A DNA stretch of 64,000 nt from positions 186,001-250,000 of the forward strand of contig AVDB01000006.1 of NCBI GenBank assembly GCA_000472185.1, written 5' to 3'. Of this stretch, positions 52,604 through 60,943 are shown piece after piece. The DNA comes from Rhodobacteraceae bacterium HIMB11. GTDB taxonomy: Bacteria; Pseudomonadota; Alphaproteobacteria; Rhodobacterales; Rhodobacteraceae. The stretch's first letter is position 1. Every line of letters starts with the position of its first letter. Made by a program: the position numbers and the translations under genes. Below the pieces are notes generated by a model. The model was not told the DNA's origin, did no database searches, and saw only the letters and a list, made by a program, of their open reading frames with translations.

Positions 52604-52617
52604 TTGATCTATGTCAA
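52604..52617. promoter_or_regulatory. Fnr/FnrL-type box
   Basis: TTGATCTATGTCAA fits the Rhodobacterales Fnr consensus TTGAY-N4-RTCAA with both half-sites intact. It lies 45 bases upstream of the ATG at 52662, so it would be in place for oxygen-responsive control of the enolase-superfamily gene. Confidence 0.5.
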
Positions 52618-52661
52618 AGTATTGATACCTTTATGCCGATAACAGCACATGGCACATTCTA

Positions 52662-53840
52662 ATGACCAAGATCGAACGTATCGACCTGCGCGCATTTCAG
52701 TTTACAGCGAGGAATTTAGGCTTTTCTGCAAACACCAATTCTATTGGTGGGGTTTCATATGAAAAAGGTGCGCAAACAAAAATCACAAAATATGCCGTCG
52801 AAATAACAACTACTGACGGATGTGCGGGCCGTTATGTTTTGAATTGGGGGGCCTCACCCTCTGTGTATGGTCAAATGCAGATGTTAGCACCAATGCTGAT
52901 CGGGCGCGATGCAGAGCAACGTATAGGCATCTACGAAGATCTAAAGCGCGAAGCGCGCCAATTTGACCACATGGGACACGGACCTCTGGATATTGCGCTT
53001 TGGGATTGGCAGGGACACGCGTTGAACTGTTCTATTTCAACATTGCTTGGGGGGTATCGCAAAGCTATACCAGCCTATGCAAGCACGTATCATGGGGACC
53101 GAAACGGCGGACTAGATAGCAAAGAGGCCTTTGGCGACTTTGCCCTAAAGTGCCGTGATATGGGATATCGCGCGTTTAAAATCCACGGCTGGCACGAGGG
53201 CAATCCAAAAGAAGAAGCGGCACTTGTCACCCATGTGCGCAAAGTTGTCGGGGATGATATGACCCTCATGCTGGATCCTGCCTGCGAATTGCGCACATTT
53301 GCCGATGCCCTTTACGTTGGTCGTGCCTGTGATGATGCTAATTTTTTCTGGTTAGAAGATCCATATCGCGACTCTGGCGTATCAGCATTTGGGCATCGAA
53401 AACTACGAGAAATGCTGAAAACACCCATCTTGCAAACTGAACACATCCGCGGTGTGGAGCCCAAGGCCGATTTCGCGATTGCGGGCGGAACGGATTTCCT
53501 CCGTTCGGATCCAGAATATGACATGGGCATCACAGGATGCATGAAAATCCATCATATGGCAGAGAGCCTGGGCCTTGATGTCGAAGTGCATGCTTGTGGG
53601 CCAGCACATCGACACTTGATTGGCATGTCGCGGAATTCAAATTTTTATGAAGTTGCACTTGTTGGACCAGATTGTCCAAACGCCGTAGCACCCGTATATC
53701 AATGCGGTTATTCAGATCAATTGGATTGTATCAATCCAGATGGCACAATCACCGTCCCAGATGGGGTGGGTTTGGGCGTTGACTATGATTGGGCGTATAT
53801 TTTGAAAAACCAAGTTGATCATAAATCATATCAACTTTGA
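52662..53840 (+). CDS. enolase superfamily dehydratase (mandelate racemase-like)
   Basis: This 392-residue enzyme should remove the alpha-proton of a carboxylate, usually dehydrating an acid sugar or hydroxyacid. The Lys acid/base is in AFKIHGWHEG (near residue 170). The Mg ligands are D in LMLDPACEL, E in WLEDPYRD and E in LQTEHIRG, and the second base is likely the His in VHACGPAHRH. The N-terminal capping domain is complete. It ends 9 bases before the convergent TauD-family gene. Substrate unknown. Confidence 0.87.
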   Translation: MTKIERIDLRAFQFTARNLGFSANTNSIGGVSYEKGAQTKITKYAVEITTTDGCAGRYVLNWGASPSVYGQMQMLAPMLIGRDAEQRIGIYEDLKREARQFDHMGHGPLDIALWDWQGHALNCSISTLLGGYRKAIPAYASTYHGDRNGGLDSKEAFGDFALKCRDMGYRAFKIHGWHEGNPKEEAALVTHVRKVVGDDMTLMLDPACELRTFADALYVGRACDDANFFWLEDPYRDSGVSAFGHRKLREMLKTPILQTEHIRGVEPKADFAIAGGTDFLRSDPEYDMGITGCMKIHHMAESLGLDVEVHACGPAHRHLIGMSRNSNFYEVALVGPDCPNAVAPVYQCGYSDQLDCINPDGTITVPDGVGLGVDYDWAYILKNQVDHKSYQL

Positions 53841-53849
53841 CATTCCTAC

Positions 53850-54680
53850 CTATTGCGCGCCTGATAATGCGCACCCTTCAACCGTAATGCGGTGCATGTA
53901 TCGGCGATGTCCATCATAATCGTTGATCGCCTTATGCCATGTTGCGCGGTTGTCCCACATTGTCATGTCACCTTGTGACCAACTGACCCTCGCCTGATAC
54001 TCGGGTTTTTGACATTCATCGTAAATCATTGCCAAAATATGCTGGGATTCAGTTTCGCTGACCCCATCAATATGCGTCGTGAAATCGGGGTTTACATAAA
54101 TCCCCTCTCGTCCTGACAGGGGATGACGGATCACAACGGGGTGTAGGGCATCTTGGGTTGCAAGGTGCGCGTTTTCAATGCGTCCTGTTTTTGATGACTC
54201 AGACTGCATTTGCGATGCGCCAAAGGCATGACGTGATGAATGCCACGCCTTAAGGCCCCGCAAAAATGATTTCACAGGGTCGGACATATTTTCAAACACA
54301 CGCGCCATAGACACAAAAACCGTATCCCCGCCAAAGGGGGGCACCTCAATCGCATGTAAAATTGATCCCATTGCAGGCACCTGATCATAGGAATGATCTG
54401 TGTGCCAACGTTCACCAATCGCCTTTTTTTGATCTTTTTCCTTTAGCACAATTGCAATTTCAGGGTGCGTATCCAACTTTTTGAAAAAGCGGTTCACATT
54501 GATGCTGCCAAAGCGGCGCGCAAAGGCCAAGTGATCTTCGGGCGTAATATCCTGCCCCCGTATTGTGATAACAGAATGATCAACAAAGGCCTGATAGATC
54601 GCCTCAAATTGCTGATCATTTTTGATGTCGGCTCCGATGATTTCTGCACCAAGGCTACCTGTTAGGGGGCGAATATCCAT
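53850..54680 (-). CDS. TauD/TfdA family Fe(II)/2-oxoglutarate dioxygenase
   Basis: This 276-residue protein begins MDIRPLTGSLGAEIIGADI, typical of taurine dioxygenase-like enzymes. The HxD iron motif is in RWHTDHSYD (near residue 100), and the distal His and 2-oxoglutarate Arg are in NRATWHKAINDYDGHRRYMHRI. It hydroxylates an acidic substrate, releasing sulfite if it is a sulfonate. The second of two tandem ATGs (54680) is 7 bases after GGAG. No taurine transporter genes are adjacent, so taurine is not assured. Confidence 0.86.
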   Translation of the reverse strand: MDIRPLTGSLGAEIIGADIKNDQQFEAIYQAFVDHSVITIRGQDITPEDHLAFARRFGSINVNRFFKKLDTHPEIAIVLKEKDQKKAIGERWHTDHSYDQVPAMGSILHAIEVPPFGGDTVFVSMARVFENMSDPVKSFLRGLKAWHSSRHAFGASQMQSESSKTGRIENAHLATQDALHPVVIRHPLSGREGIYVNPDFTTHIDGVSETESQHILAMIYDECQKPEYQARVSWSQGDMTMWDNRATWHKAINDYDGHRRYMHRITVEGCALSGAQ

Positions 54681-54822
54681 CATAACACTCCACGTCGCTG
54701 TGTTGGGTGAGCCTTTTTCAACCACTGCTCAGGGTCACAATTTATAGTGTTGCACCACTGAATTTGACGATACGCCATGTGGCGCGAATTTCAATGATGG
54801 AATTTGGCGGGTTCGATAATCT

Positions 54823-56979
54823 TTGCGTCCTGCTATGTACAAGGCAGATGAATTCCGTTACTGCGCCCCAGAGCGTGCCGTTTTGATAGGAGGCAGCGCT
54901 CCAAAGGGTAAGGTTCCATGGGGGAACAAATGCCCCGGAACAAAAATTGAGATAAGATTGAAAACCTCCCTAAAGATTGCGCTGGATAAGCGCGGATACG
55001 CGGTTTTGACACCCGTACAACAAGAAGTGTCACAACCTGAACTTGATAACTCTGACCTATTGGTTTCTGCACAAACTGGATCTGGTAAAACTGTTGGCTT
55101 TGGCATTGCAATTGCGCCGAACTTATTGCCCGATGATGCGGGATTTGGACGCGCGGATGCGCCATTGGGTTTGGTCATTGCACCCACACGCGAATTGGCG
55201 ATGCAGGTCAAACGCGAACTTCATTGGCTATACGCCGAGGCGGGCGTTGTCATGGCGTCCTGTGTTGGGGGCATGGACATGCGCGATGAACGGCGCGCAT
55301 TAGAACGCGGCGCGCATATTGTTGTGGCAACACCCGGACGTCTGCGCGATCACATCATGCGCGGCAGCATTGATTTATCACAAATCCGCGCCGTCGTTTT
55401 GGATGAGGCGGATGAAATGCTGGATCTGGGCTTTGCCGAAGATTTGGAAATGATCCTGGATGAAACGCCTGACACACGGCGCACCCTGTTGTTTTCTGCA
55501 ACTGTCCCCAAGGGGATCACACACCTGGCCAAGAAATATCAACGTGACGCCATTCGCATTATGACATTGGCGGAAAAATCCCAACACACGGATATCGAAT
55601 ATCAGGCGATCAAGGTGGGCAAACATGATGGTGAAAATGCAATCATCAATGTTTTGCGCTATCACGAAGCGCCCAGTGCGATTGTCTTTGCAAATACACG
55701 TGCCACCGTTGGACGCTTGACCACACGCCTGTCAAACCGCGGGTTTTCTGTTGTCTGTCTATCAGGTGAACTCTCACAATCCGAACGTTCACACGCGCTT
55801 CAGGCGATGCGCGATGGTCGTGCGCGCATTTGTGTGGCCACCGATGTTGCCGCGCGTGGCATTGATTTGCCAAAATTGGATTTGGTGATCCATGCGGAAT
55901 TGCCCTCAAACTACGAAACGCTTTTGCATCGCTCGGGTCGTACGGGCCGCGCGGGACGTAAAGGGACATCCGTGTTGATCGTTTCGCAAAACAACCTGCG
56001 CAAAGCAGAACGTGTTTTGAAATCTGCGAAACTGAACGCCGAATGGGGATCAGCGCCAACAGCGGATCAAGTGTTGGCAAAGGATCATGAACGCATTTTG
56101 GAAGATGATGTTTGGACACGCGACACAAACCCCGCGCATGAACATATGGTGTCCAAACTGCTGGACCTATACGGCGCCGAACGTGTTGCCGCCGCGTTTT
56201 TGGAAACCTACACCCAAAAAATGTCCGCACCAGAGGATATTTCAGAGGTTTATGAGGCCCCACCCCGTCAACCCAAGAAAACCTATGAGGATTTCGGCGA
56301 AAGCGTTTGGCTGCGTCTTGAACAAGGCCGTGACGATGGTCTGTCCCCTGGTCAGGTTGTACCAATGCTGTGCAAGGCAGGCGGTATCACAAAAACCGAT
56401 ATCGGGGCGATCCGCATTCAGGGCAATCACAGTTTCATCGAACTGCGCGCCCCCAGTGTGGATGGGTTTTTCAAATCCGTTGGCCGAGACGCCCGTGTCG
56501 AAGGCGCATTGGTCAAACAACTGAGCGAGGCGCCAAACATCCCACCCGCGGATCGCAACCGCATACCTGAACGCCCACGCGGACGCTCACACGGCGATGC
56601 CCCGCGACGGAAATCAAATTTTCACCCCCTTGGGGATGCGCCCAAAGAACAACGCTCAGATCGGCGCAAATCCGAGGATCGCCCCAAGCATTCGGAAAAG
56701 CGGGATTTCAAGGCAAAACCAAAACGTGCCAAGGATTTGCCCGAAGGTGTAGTTGCACCCTTTAAGAAGAAGGATGCCAAACCTGCCCCAAGCAACAGCG
56801 CACCAAAACCTGCAGCCAGACCAAAGTCCAAGGTGCGCAAAGGGGCAAGCGACCCAAGCAAACCCATGCGTGCACCCAAGGTTGGCAAATACAACAGCAA
56901 AAAGAACAAAGCCCGCCGCGAGGCCGCCGCAATGGCCGGCAAAGGCGCCGACAGCAAACCAATGCGCAAACGCACATAG
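54823..56979 (+). CDS. DEAD-box ATP-dependent RNA helicase
   Basis: The frame gives 718 residues. Helicase motifs run in order: TPVQQE, AQTGSGKT, PTRELA, TPGR, DEAD (VVLDEADEMLDLGF), SAT, then FANTRATVGR, ARGID and HRSGRTGRAGRKG. A DbpA-like RNA-binding fold (IGAIRIQGNHSFIEL) lies near residue 530, and a long Lys/Arg/Pro-rich tail follows from about 580. It probably acts in ribosome assembly or cold adaptation. The first 45 residues look unlike the family; a TTG at 54958 may be the true start. A terminator follows at 57005. Confidence 0.9.
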   Translation: MRPAMYKADEFRYCAPERAVLIGGSAPKGKVPWGNKCPGTKIEIRLKTSLKIALDKRGYAVLTPVQQEVSQPELDNSDLLVSAQTGSGKTVGFGIAIAPNLLPDDAGFGRADAPLGLVIAPTRELAMQVKRELHWLYAEAGVVMASCVGGMDMRDERRALERGAHIVVATPGRLRDHIMRGSIDLSQIRAVVLDEADEMLDLGFAEDLEMILDETPDTRRTLLFSATVPKGITHLAKKYQRDAIRIMTLAEKSQHTDIEYQAIKVGKHDGENAIINVLRYHEAPSAIVFANTRATVGRLTTRLSNRGFSVVCLSGELSQSERSHALQAMRDGRARICVATDVAARGIDLPKLDLVIHAELPSNYETLLHRSGRTGRAGRKGTSVLIVSQNNLRKAERVLKSAKLNAEWGSAPTADQVLAKDHERILEDDVWTRDTNPAHEHMVSKLLDLYGAERVAAAFLETYTQKMSAPEDISEVYEAPPRQPKKTYEDFGESVWLRLEQGRDDGLSPGQVVPMLCKAGGITKTDIGAIRIQGNHSFIELRAPSVDGFFKSVGRDARVEGALVKQLSEAPNIPPADRNRIPERPRGRSHGDAPRRKSNFHPLGDAPKEQRSDRRKSEDRPKHSEKRDFKAKPKRAKDLPEGVVAPFKKKDAKPAPSNSAPKPAARPKSKVRKGASDPSKPMRAPKVGKYNSKKNKARREAAAMAGKGADSKPMRKRT

Positions 56980-57004
56980 ACACGGTCAAGCCATAAACAC
57001 ACAT

Positions 57005-57036
57005 AAATGCGACGGAACCCCCACCGTCGCATTTTT
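57005..57036 (+). terminator. rho-independent terminator after the helicase gene
   Basis: A perfect 9-bp stem (ATGCGACGG / CCGTCGCAT, 8-nt loop), extendable by two A-T pairs, is followed by TTTT, 26 bases after the helicase stop. It is the clearest terminator in the window. Confidence 0.8.
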
Positions 57037-57055
57037 CATTTCGACCTTTACGCTG

Positions 57056-57083
57056 TTGACGCCACTTACCACAAAGCTACCTC
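57056..57083 (+). promoter_or_regulatory. promoter-like pair shared with the paralogous small gene at 31846
   Basis: TTGACG (57056-57061) and TACCTC (57078-57083) are 16 bases apart and 24 bases before the ATG at 57108. The same layout precedes the paralogue at 31846, which supports it as a functional element. Confidence 0.4.
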
Positions 57084-57107
57084 ACTCTTCTATCAACGGA
57101 GAGTATA

Positions 57108-57233
57108 ATGAGCGACGCAACACACACAGACGATTTGGGCAAATGGGACCTACGCATCCGTAAATTTTTGATCGCATTCGCACTTTTGACGCCGAACTAT
57201 TTGTTCATGCGGGTCGTGCTGGATTGGTTTTAA
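57108..57233 (+). CDS. 41-residue single-helix membrane protein, paralogue of 31846-31968
   Basis: The ORF has a charged N-terminus (MSDATHTDDLGKWDLRIRK) and a hydrophobic helix ending YLFMRVVLDWF, almost the same ending as the gene at 31846. An ACGGAGAG box is 6 bases before the ATG. It is likely an inner-membrane microprotein. The match in sequence, length, ribosome site and upstream elements with a copy 25 kb away supports it as a real, duplicated family. Function unknown. Confidence 0.65.
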   Translation: MSDATHTDDLGKWDLRIRKFLIAFALLTPNYLFMRVVLDWF

Positions 57234-57290
57234 TTGGTATCGGCTACCATGTTGAAATCCAAACTACTCGGGGATCATAAAGGGGATAAG

Positions 57291-57461
57291 ATGGTATTAA
57301 CCTGCGCACGGTGCCAGCATGAATTTTCCCATGAAGTTTCAAATTTGATATTGGTTGTTGGGAAAGAGGCAACGTTACACGCGGTCAGGTCCCGCGCGGT
57401 CTGTCGCCAATGCAACACACGTGGTGACAACACCTATCGCATGGTCCCGAAAACAGCATGA
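57291..57461 (+). CDS. 56-residue zinc-ribbon-like protein
   Basis: The small soluble protein has two Cys pairs (LTCARCQHEF near the start and VCRQCNTRG near the end), which suggests one bound zinc. AAAGGGG lies 5 bases before the ATG at 57291. Its end overlaps the next start in ATGA, so it heads a coupled run of three tiny genes. No family recognised; the zinc-ribbon form hints at nucleic acid or protein binding. Confidence 0.55.
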   Translation: MVLTCARCQHEFSHEVSNLILVVGKEATLHAVRSRAVCRQCNTRGDNTYRMVPKTA

Positions 57462-57691
57462 CCGAAAGCATGAGATATATTGACGAAGTCTGCGCCGCAT
57501 TGTTGGATGATATGGAACGTAAATACATCATGGCGCGAACACATTTGGAACAGGTCACAGCAGCAAACAGCATGCCCGAAGAGAAGCACGTAGATCAGAT
57601 CGAAGCCGCGCGCAAAGAATACCTACGTGCGTCCAAGGAGTATTTGGCAATCGCCTTTAAAACAAAATTTTTGGGAGTTGATTTGGAATGA
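57458..57691 (+). CDS. 77-residue hypothetical helical protein
   Basis: The protein is charged and predicted almost wholly helical (YIDEVCAALLDDMERKYIMA, then QIEAARKEYLRASKEYLAIA), perhaps forming a short coiled coil. It overlaps both neighbours by 4 bases (ATGA), so it is translated with the zinc-ribbon and the secreted peptide. No family recognised. The coupling is the main evidence that it is a gene. Confidence 0.55.
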   Translation: MTESMRYIDEVCAALLDDMERKYIMARTHLEQVTAANSMPEEKHVDQIEAARKEYLRASKEYLAIAFKTKFLGVDLE

Positions 57692-57852
57692 AATTTATTC
57701 TGATGGGCATCACCGCTTTCGCATTCTCAACCCTGCACCTATCTGCACAAGACTTGCCCAGTTGCCCAGGGGGCAATGCGGATCCATCCAAATTCTGCCC
57801 TGTTGGTCAACAATGGTCAGATGCGGCACAAGATTGCATTGTGATGGCATAA
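57688..57852 (+). CDS. 54-residue putative secreted protein
   Basis: The ORF has a signal peptide (MKFILMGITAFAFSTLHLSA) and a short mature part with three cysteines (LPSCPGG, KFCPVGQQW, AQDCIVMA). Its ATG overlaps the stop of the previous gene. After cleavage about 34 residues would remain in the periplasm. The mature part resembles small chitin-binding or disulfide peptides only in cysteine spacing; no function can be given. Confidence 0.5.
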   Translation: MKFILMGITAFAFSTLHLSAQDLPSCPGGNADPSKFCPVGQQWSDAAQDCIVMA

Positions 57853-57908
57853 TCCGCAACGACGATATTTCGCCCAACATCATCCAAGTGTGATGGATTA
57901 ATCCCACG

Positions 57909-58805
57909 ATGGAAAAACACCCCATGCAACAGTCGCAATTCGGCATACTTTTGGCCCTGATTGGTGCATTGATTTTAACGCCTGACTGCCTGTTGATGCG
58001 CCTATCGCAGATGGACGGGGGTGCGATGTTGGCCTGGCGCGCAACATTGGCAGGCATGGTTTTCCTTTTGATCGGCCTGAACAAAAGAAATCGCAGCATC
58101 GACACAAAGAAACGAATTTTTTCCAAAAGCTTTGTTGCTCTGGTCCTGTGTCAAATCGCAAACACTAGCTTTTTCGCATTCGCGATATCCCTCGCCCCTG
58201 TTGCGATCGTTTTGGTGGCTGTGGCCACCGTTCCGATTATTTCCGTAATCCTAAGCGCGCTGTTTTTGGGGGAACGCGCCAGCCTGCGATCTTGGGGCAT
58301 AATCTTGACCGTAATGTTGGGGATCGTGATTTCCGTTTACGGTGATTTACGCGGCGATATTGATTTCAATATGCAGACTGTGCTGGGCGCATTGCTGGGA
58401 TTAGCGGTGGCCTTTAGCCTTGCTATCAATTTCATCGTGGTGCGACAGGATCGAACCGTTGATTTTGAAATCGCCCTTGGGATTGGGGCATTGATTGCGG
58501 GTATATCGGCCTTTGCCCTGTCGCCAACCGCGACAGATGTCACGTTAAGCAGTGCGTTCATTATATCACTTACTGGGCTGATTATATTACCAGTTTCGTT
58601 TGTGATGCTGTCCCGTGCATCGCGATACACAACTGCGTCAAATGTCAGTATGCTGATGTTATTGGAAACTGTTTTAGGACCACTATGGGTATGGATGGTT
58701 ATTGATGAACAACCCTCTCATTTGACAATCGCAGGGGGCGCAATTGTCATACTGGCGATTTTCTATTTTTTACTTTCAGAGCGCAAACATGCGACAGCCG
58801 TTTAG
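57909..58805 (+). CDS. EamA/DMT family transporter
   Basis: This 298-residue protein has ten hydrophobic helices with both EamA repeats. The first ends in FLGERASLRSWGIILTVMLGI and the second in the stretch around MLMLLETVLGPLWVWMVIDEQ. The N-terminus carries the family words ALIGALILTPDCLLMRL. Probably a metabolite exporter. No clear ribosome site precedes the ATG at 57909; an ATG at 57924 is the alternative. It lies 56 bases after the small-gene run and faces a small minus-strand gene. Confidence 0.82.
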   Translation: MEKHPMQQSQFGILLALIGALILTPDCLLMRLSQMDGGAMLAWRATLAGMVFLLIGLNKRNRSIDTKKRIFSKSFVALVLCQIANTSFFAFAISLAPVAIVLVAVATVPIISVILSALFLGERASLRSWGIILTVMLGIVISVYGDLRGDIDFNMQTVLGALLGLAVAFSLAINFIVVRQDRTVDFEIALGIGALIAGISAFALSPTATDVTLSSAFIISLTGLIILPVSFVMLSRASRYTTASNVSMLMLLETVLGPLWVWMVIDEQPSHLTIAGGAIVILAIFYFLLSERKHATAV

Positions 58806-58808
58806 GAT

Positions 58809-58961
58809 TTATTGATCCTCAGATGTTTCTTGGTTTGCGCTGTCTTCGTTCGGCTGTGGATCGACCCACAAACTGACAATCGCGGTTATGATTATTGCAA
58901 CCGCTACAGGCACCATGCGGCGGGTGAAGAAACGGTCAAAATCAACAAGTTTGGACAACAT
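58809..58961 (-). CDS. 50-residue single-helix membrane protein
   Basis: The ORF reads MLSKLVDFDRFFTRRMVPVA at the start, continues as one membrane helix (VAVAIIITAIVSLWV), and has an acidic tail ending SEDQ. AAAGGAG lies about 11 bases upstream. It converges on the EamA gene with only 3 bases between the stops. No family recognised. Confidence 0.5.
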   Translation of the reverse strand: MLSKLVDFDRFFTRRMVPVAVAIIITAIVSLWVDPQPNEDSANQETSEDQ

Positions 58962-58991
58962 GGTTCTACACGGCTCCTTTGGGCAAATTGA

Positions 58992-59405
58992 TCACCCAAC
59001 CTTGGGCTGACATGTTAGAATGTTCAACTGGATCGAGGGTTCGCGCCCATATTTAACGATGGCCGTATGATAAAGCGTTTGTTCAGCAAACAAAAAGATG
59101 TCTTCACGATCCGCATCGGATGCATGCGCACGAAATGACAGGTCATCTGCCTGATCGGACAGATGTGTGACATCATACGAGGTATGAAAGAACACACCAT
59201 CCGCGATGATTTCATTCCCATTGATCGTGAAATTAATTGTACGCCCTGGGTAGGCAGGTGTCATACTGGATGCAACCGCAAACGAATGTCGCTGCGCCTC
59301 GCTACAGGTAAAGGAGGCCGCATGTGCTGTGGTTGGCGCAGTTCCCATTCCCAACAGCAGTGTCGCACAAAGGACGGCGGCGCGCCCCTCAATCTTTGCG
59401 GCCAA
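58992..59405 (-). CDS. putative periplasmic protein
   Basis: The 137-residue product has a signal peptide (RAAVLCATLLLGMG, cleaved near TAHA-ASF) and a mature part with two Cys (FTCSEAQRH near the start, LTCQPK at the end) and FTINGNEIIADGVFFH in the middle. A TTG at 59405 with GGGAAG 6 bases upstream is the best start, just inside the end of the 65-residue gene; the frame stays open further upstream. No family recognised. Probably cotranscribed with the amidase and TRAP genes. Confidence 0.55.
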   Translation of the reverse strand: MAAKIEGRAAVLCATLLLGMGTAPTTAHAASFTCSEAQRHSFAVASSMTPAYPGRTINFTINGNEIIADGVFFHTSYDVTHLSDQADDLSFRAHASDADREDIFLFAEQTLYHTAIVKYGREPSIQLNILTCQPKVG

Positions 59406-59586
59406 GTGTATCTTCCCACAGGTTATAGAGCGCCAAAGCCAAAACAAAAATGGCAATGATCATGAACGGCAAACCGCCCATAAACCCCGCGAAACCCGTT
59501 GAAATGGAATGCGACAAACCAATGATAAACACGGCAAATAGGCCAAAGCCGATAAGGCCCGTGATCAAGTTGACAAGTTTAGACAT
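59389..59586 (-). CDS. 65-residue membrane protein
   Basis: The protein has two hydrophobic helices (LVNLITGLIGFGLFAVFIIG and PFMIIAIFVLALALYNLW) and a charged end (EDTLGRKD). GAGGAGAAG is 5 bases before the ATG at 59586, which lies within the last codons of the amidase gene. It is therefore coupled to the TRAP-amidase operon. No family with known function recognised. Confidence 0.65.
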   Translation of the reverse strand: MSKLVNLITGLIGFGLFAVFIIGLSHSISTGFAGFMGGLPFMIIAIFVLALALYNLWEDTLGRKD

Positions 59587-60943
59587 GCGTCTTCTCCTCT
59601 TCATTGATACCGTTTTGAAGATAGTGTTGTAGCCATGCAGATGTGCGGAACAGGCGATCATCCTCTTGCTTTCCGCCGATCAATTGCAATCCAAATGGCA
59701 TATCGTTTTCGCCCAAGAATAGGGGCAAGGTAAGACAGGGTAGCCCCGCCAGCGTCCAAATCAAACAGTTGATCGCATTTCCCGTTGTCCCCATGGACCG
59801 CAGCGGGGCGATGCCCGTGGCAGATGGCGCGATGATCGCATCGTAGTCCATGAAATGCTGGGTAAAGAAACGTTCGCTTGACAGTTTGACATCAAGTGCG
59901 TCGTGGTATTGCACTTTGGTAATTTGCATGCCGCGTTCATGCGCGGCCGTCAATTCCACAGACAATTTATCTGCACCTTTTGCAATCAGCGGTTCCAGGT
60001 TGCGCGCGATTTCATAATCGTAAATGATTTTATGAACCGCAGGCAGTGTTGCCAATTCGGGTGCGACAGGCAGGCGATCAACCTGATCGCCCAGCATATC
60101 AACGATTTGTTCCATCGCCTGTAGAACGTCCTGATCGCATTGGTCATGATAGGGCAAATCAAACCAACAAAACGATGGCTTTACAGGCGCATCAGATGTG
60201 ACGCCCGCATACATATCAGGGCGCGGCCAATCATAGCTGGCTTCATCCCGCTGATCTAAACCACCTATTACATCAGAGAGCATTGCCGCGTCCCTTAGAT
60301 CATTGGTGAATACACCCACCTGATCCAACGTCGCAGAAGTTTGAAAAAAACCAACACGGGAGGTAATCCCACGAGAGGGTTTAAACCCGTATGTACCGCA
60401 ATAAGATGCAGGGCGAATAACCGACCCGCCAGTTTGCGACCCAATGGCAATGGGAACATGACGCGCGGCTACCGCTGCCGCCGATCCTGCCGAGGACCCG
60501 CCAGGGGTATATTCGGCATTATGTGGGTTGGTCGTGGTGGTTGGGGTCATATAGGCTAATTCGCAGGTCGTGGTTTTCCCCATGATGACGGCGCCCGCCT
60601 CTAACAAGTTTTCAACAACCCGTGCGCTGCTTGCAGGCACATTACCACCCAGTGCTGCGCTTCCTAGGCCTGTGGGCATACCGCGGACATCAATGATGTC
60701 CTTGACCCCGACGGGGACACCATGCAGCGGCCCCAACGAACGGCCTAACTTACGGAACCAATCGGCCTGACGCGCCCGTCCAAGGGCACCGTCATGGTCT
60801 AAGTGGGCCCATGCATTGATTGCGTCATTGGTCGCGTCGATCCGGGCCAAATATTGCGACACAAGTTGTTCAGAGCTAAACCGCCCTGCCCTTATGCCTT
60901 CGGCGGCCGCGACCGCCGATAGAAGTGTTAGATCGTCATTCAC
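59579..60943 (-). CDS. amidase signature family hydrolase
   Basis: This 454-residue enzyme has the Ser-cisSer-Lys triad: Lys in VPVGVKDIIDVRGMPTG (near residue 80), cis-Ser in TPGGSSAGSAAAVAA and nucleophile Ser in GSQTGGSVIRPASYCG. It should hydrolyse an amide of a small acid or amine. The GTG start at 60943 directly follows the dctM stop, so the enzyme is made with the TRAP transporter and probably acts on its cargo. The amide is unknown. Confidence 0.9.
   Translation of the reverse strand: MNDDLTLLSAVAAAEGIRAGRFSSEQLVSQYLARIDATNDAINAWAHLDHDGALGRARQADWFRKLGRSLGPLHGVPVGVKDIIDVRGMPTGLGSAALGGNVPASSARVVENLLEAGAVIMGKTTTCELAYMTPTTTTNPHNAEYTPGGSSAGSAAAVAARHVPIAIGSQTGGSVIRPASYCGTYGFKPSRGITSRVGFFQTSATLDQVGVFTNDLRDAAMLSDVIGGLDQRDEASYDWPRPDMYAGVTSDAPVKPSFCWFDLPYHDQCDQDVLQAMEQIVDMLGDQVDRLPVAPELATLPAVHKIIYDYEIARNLEPLIAKGADKLSVELTAAHERGMQITKVQYHDALDVKLSSERFFTQHFMDYDAIIAPSATGIAPLRSMGTTGNAINCLIWTLAGLPCLTLPLFLGENDMPFGLQLIGGKQEDDRLFRTSAWLQHYLQNGINEEEKTHV

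Noticed and set aside
55646-56365. A 239-codon open frame opposite the DEAD-box helicase
   Set aside because: It is antisense to conserved helicase motifs, has no start signal and gives a low-quality Arg/His-rich translation.
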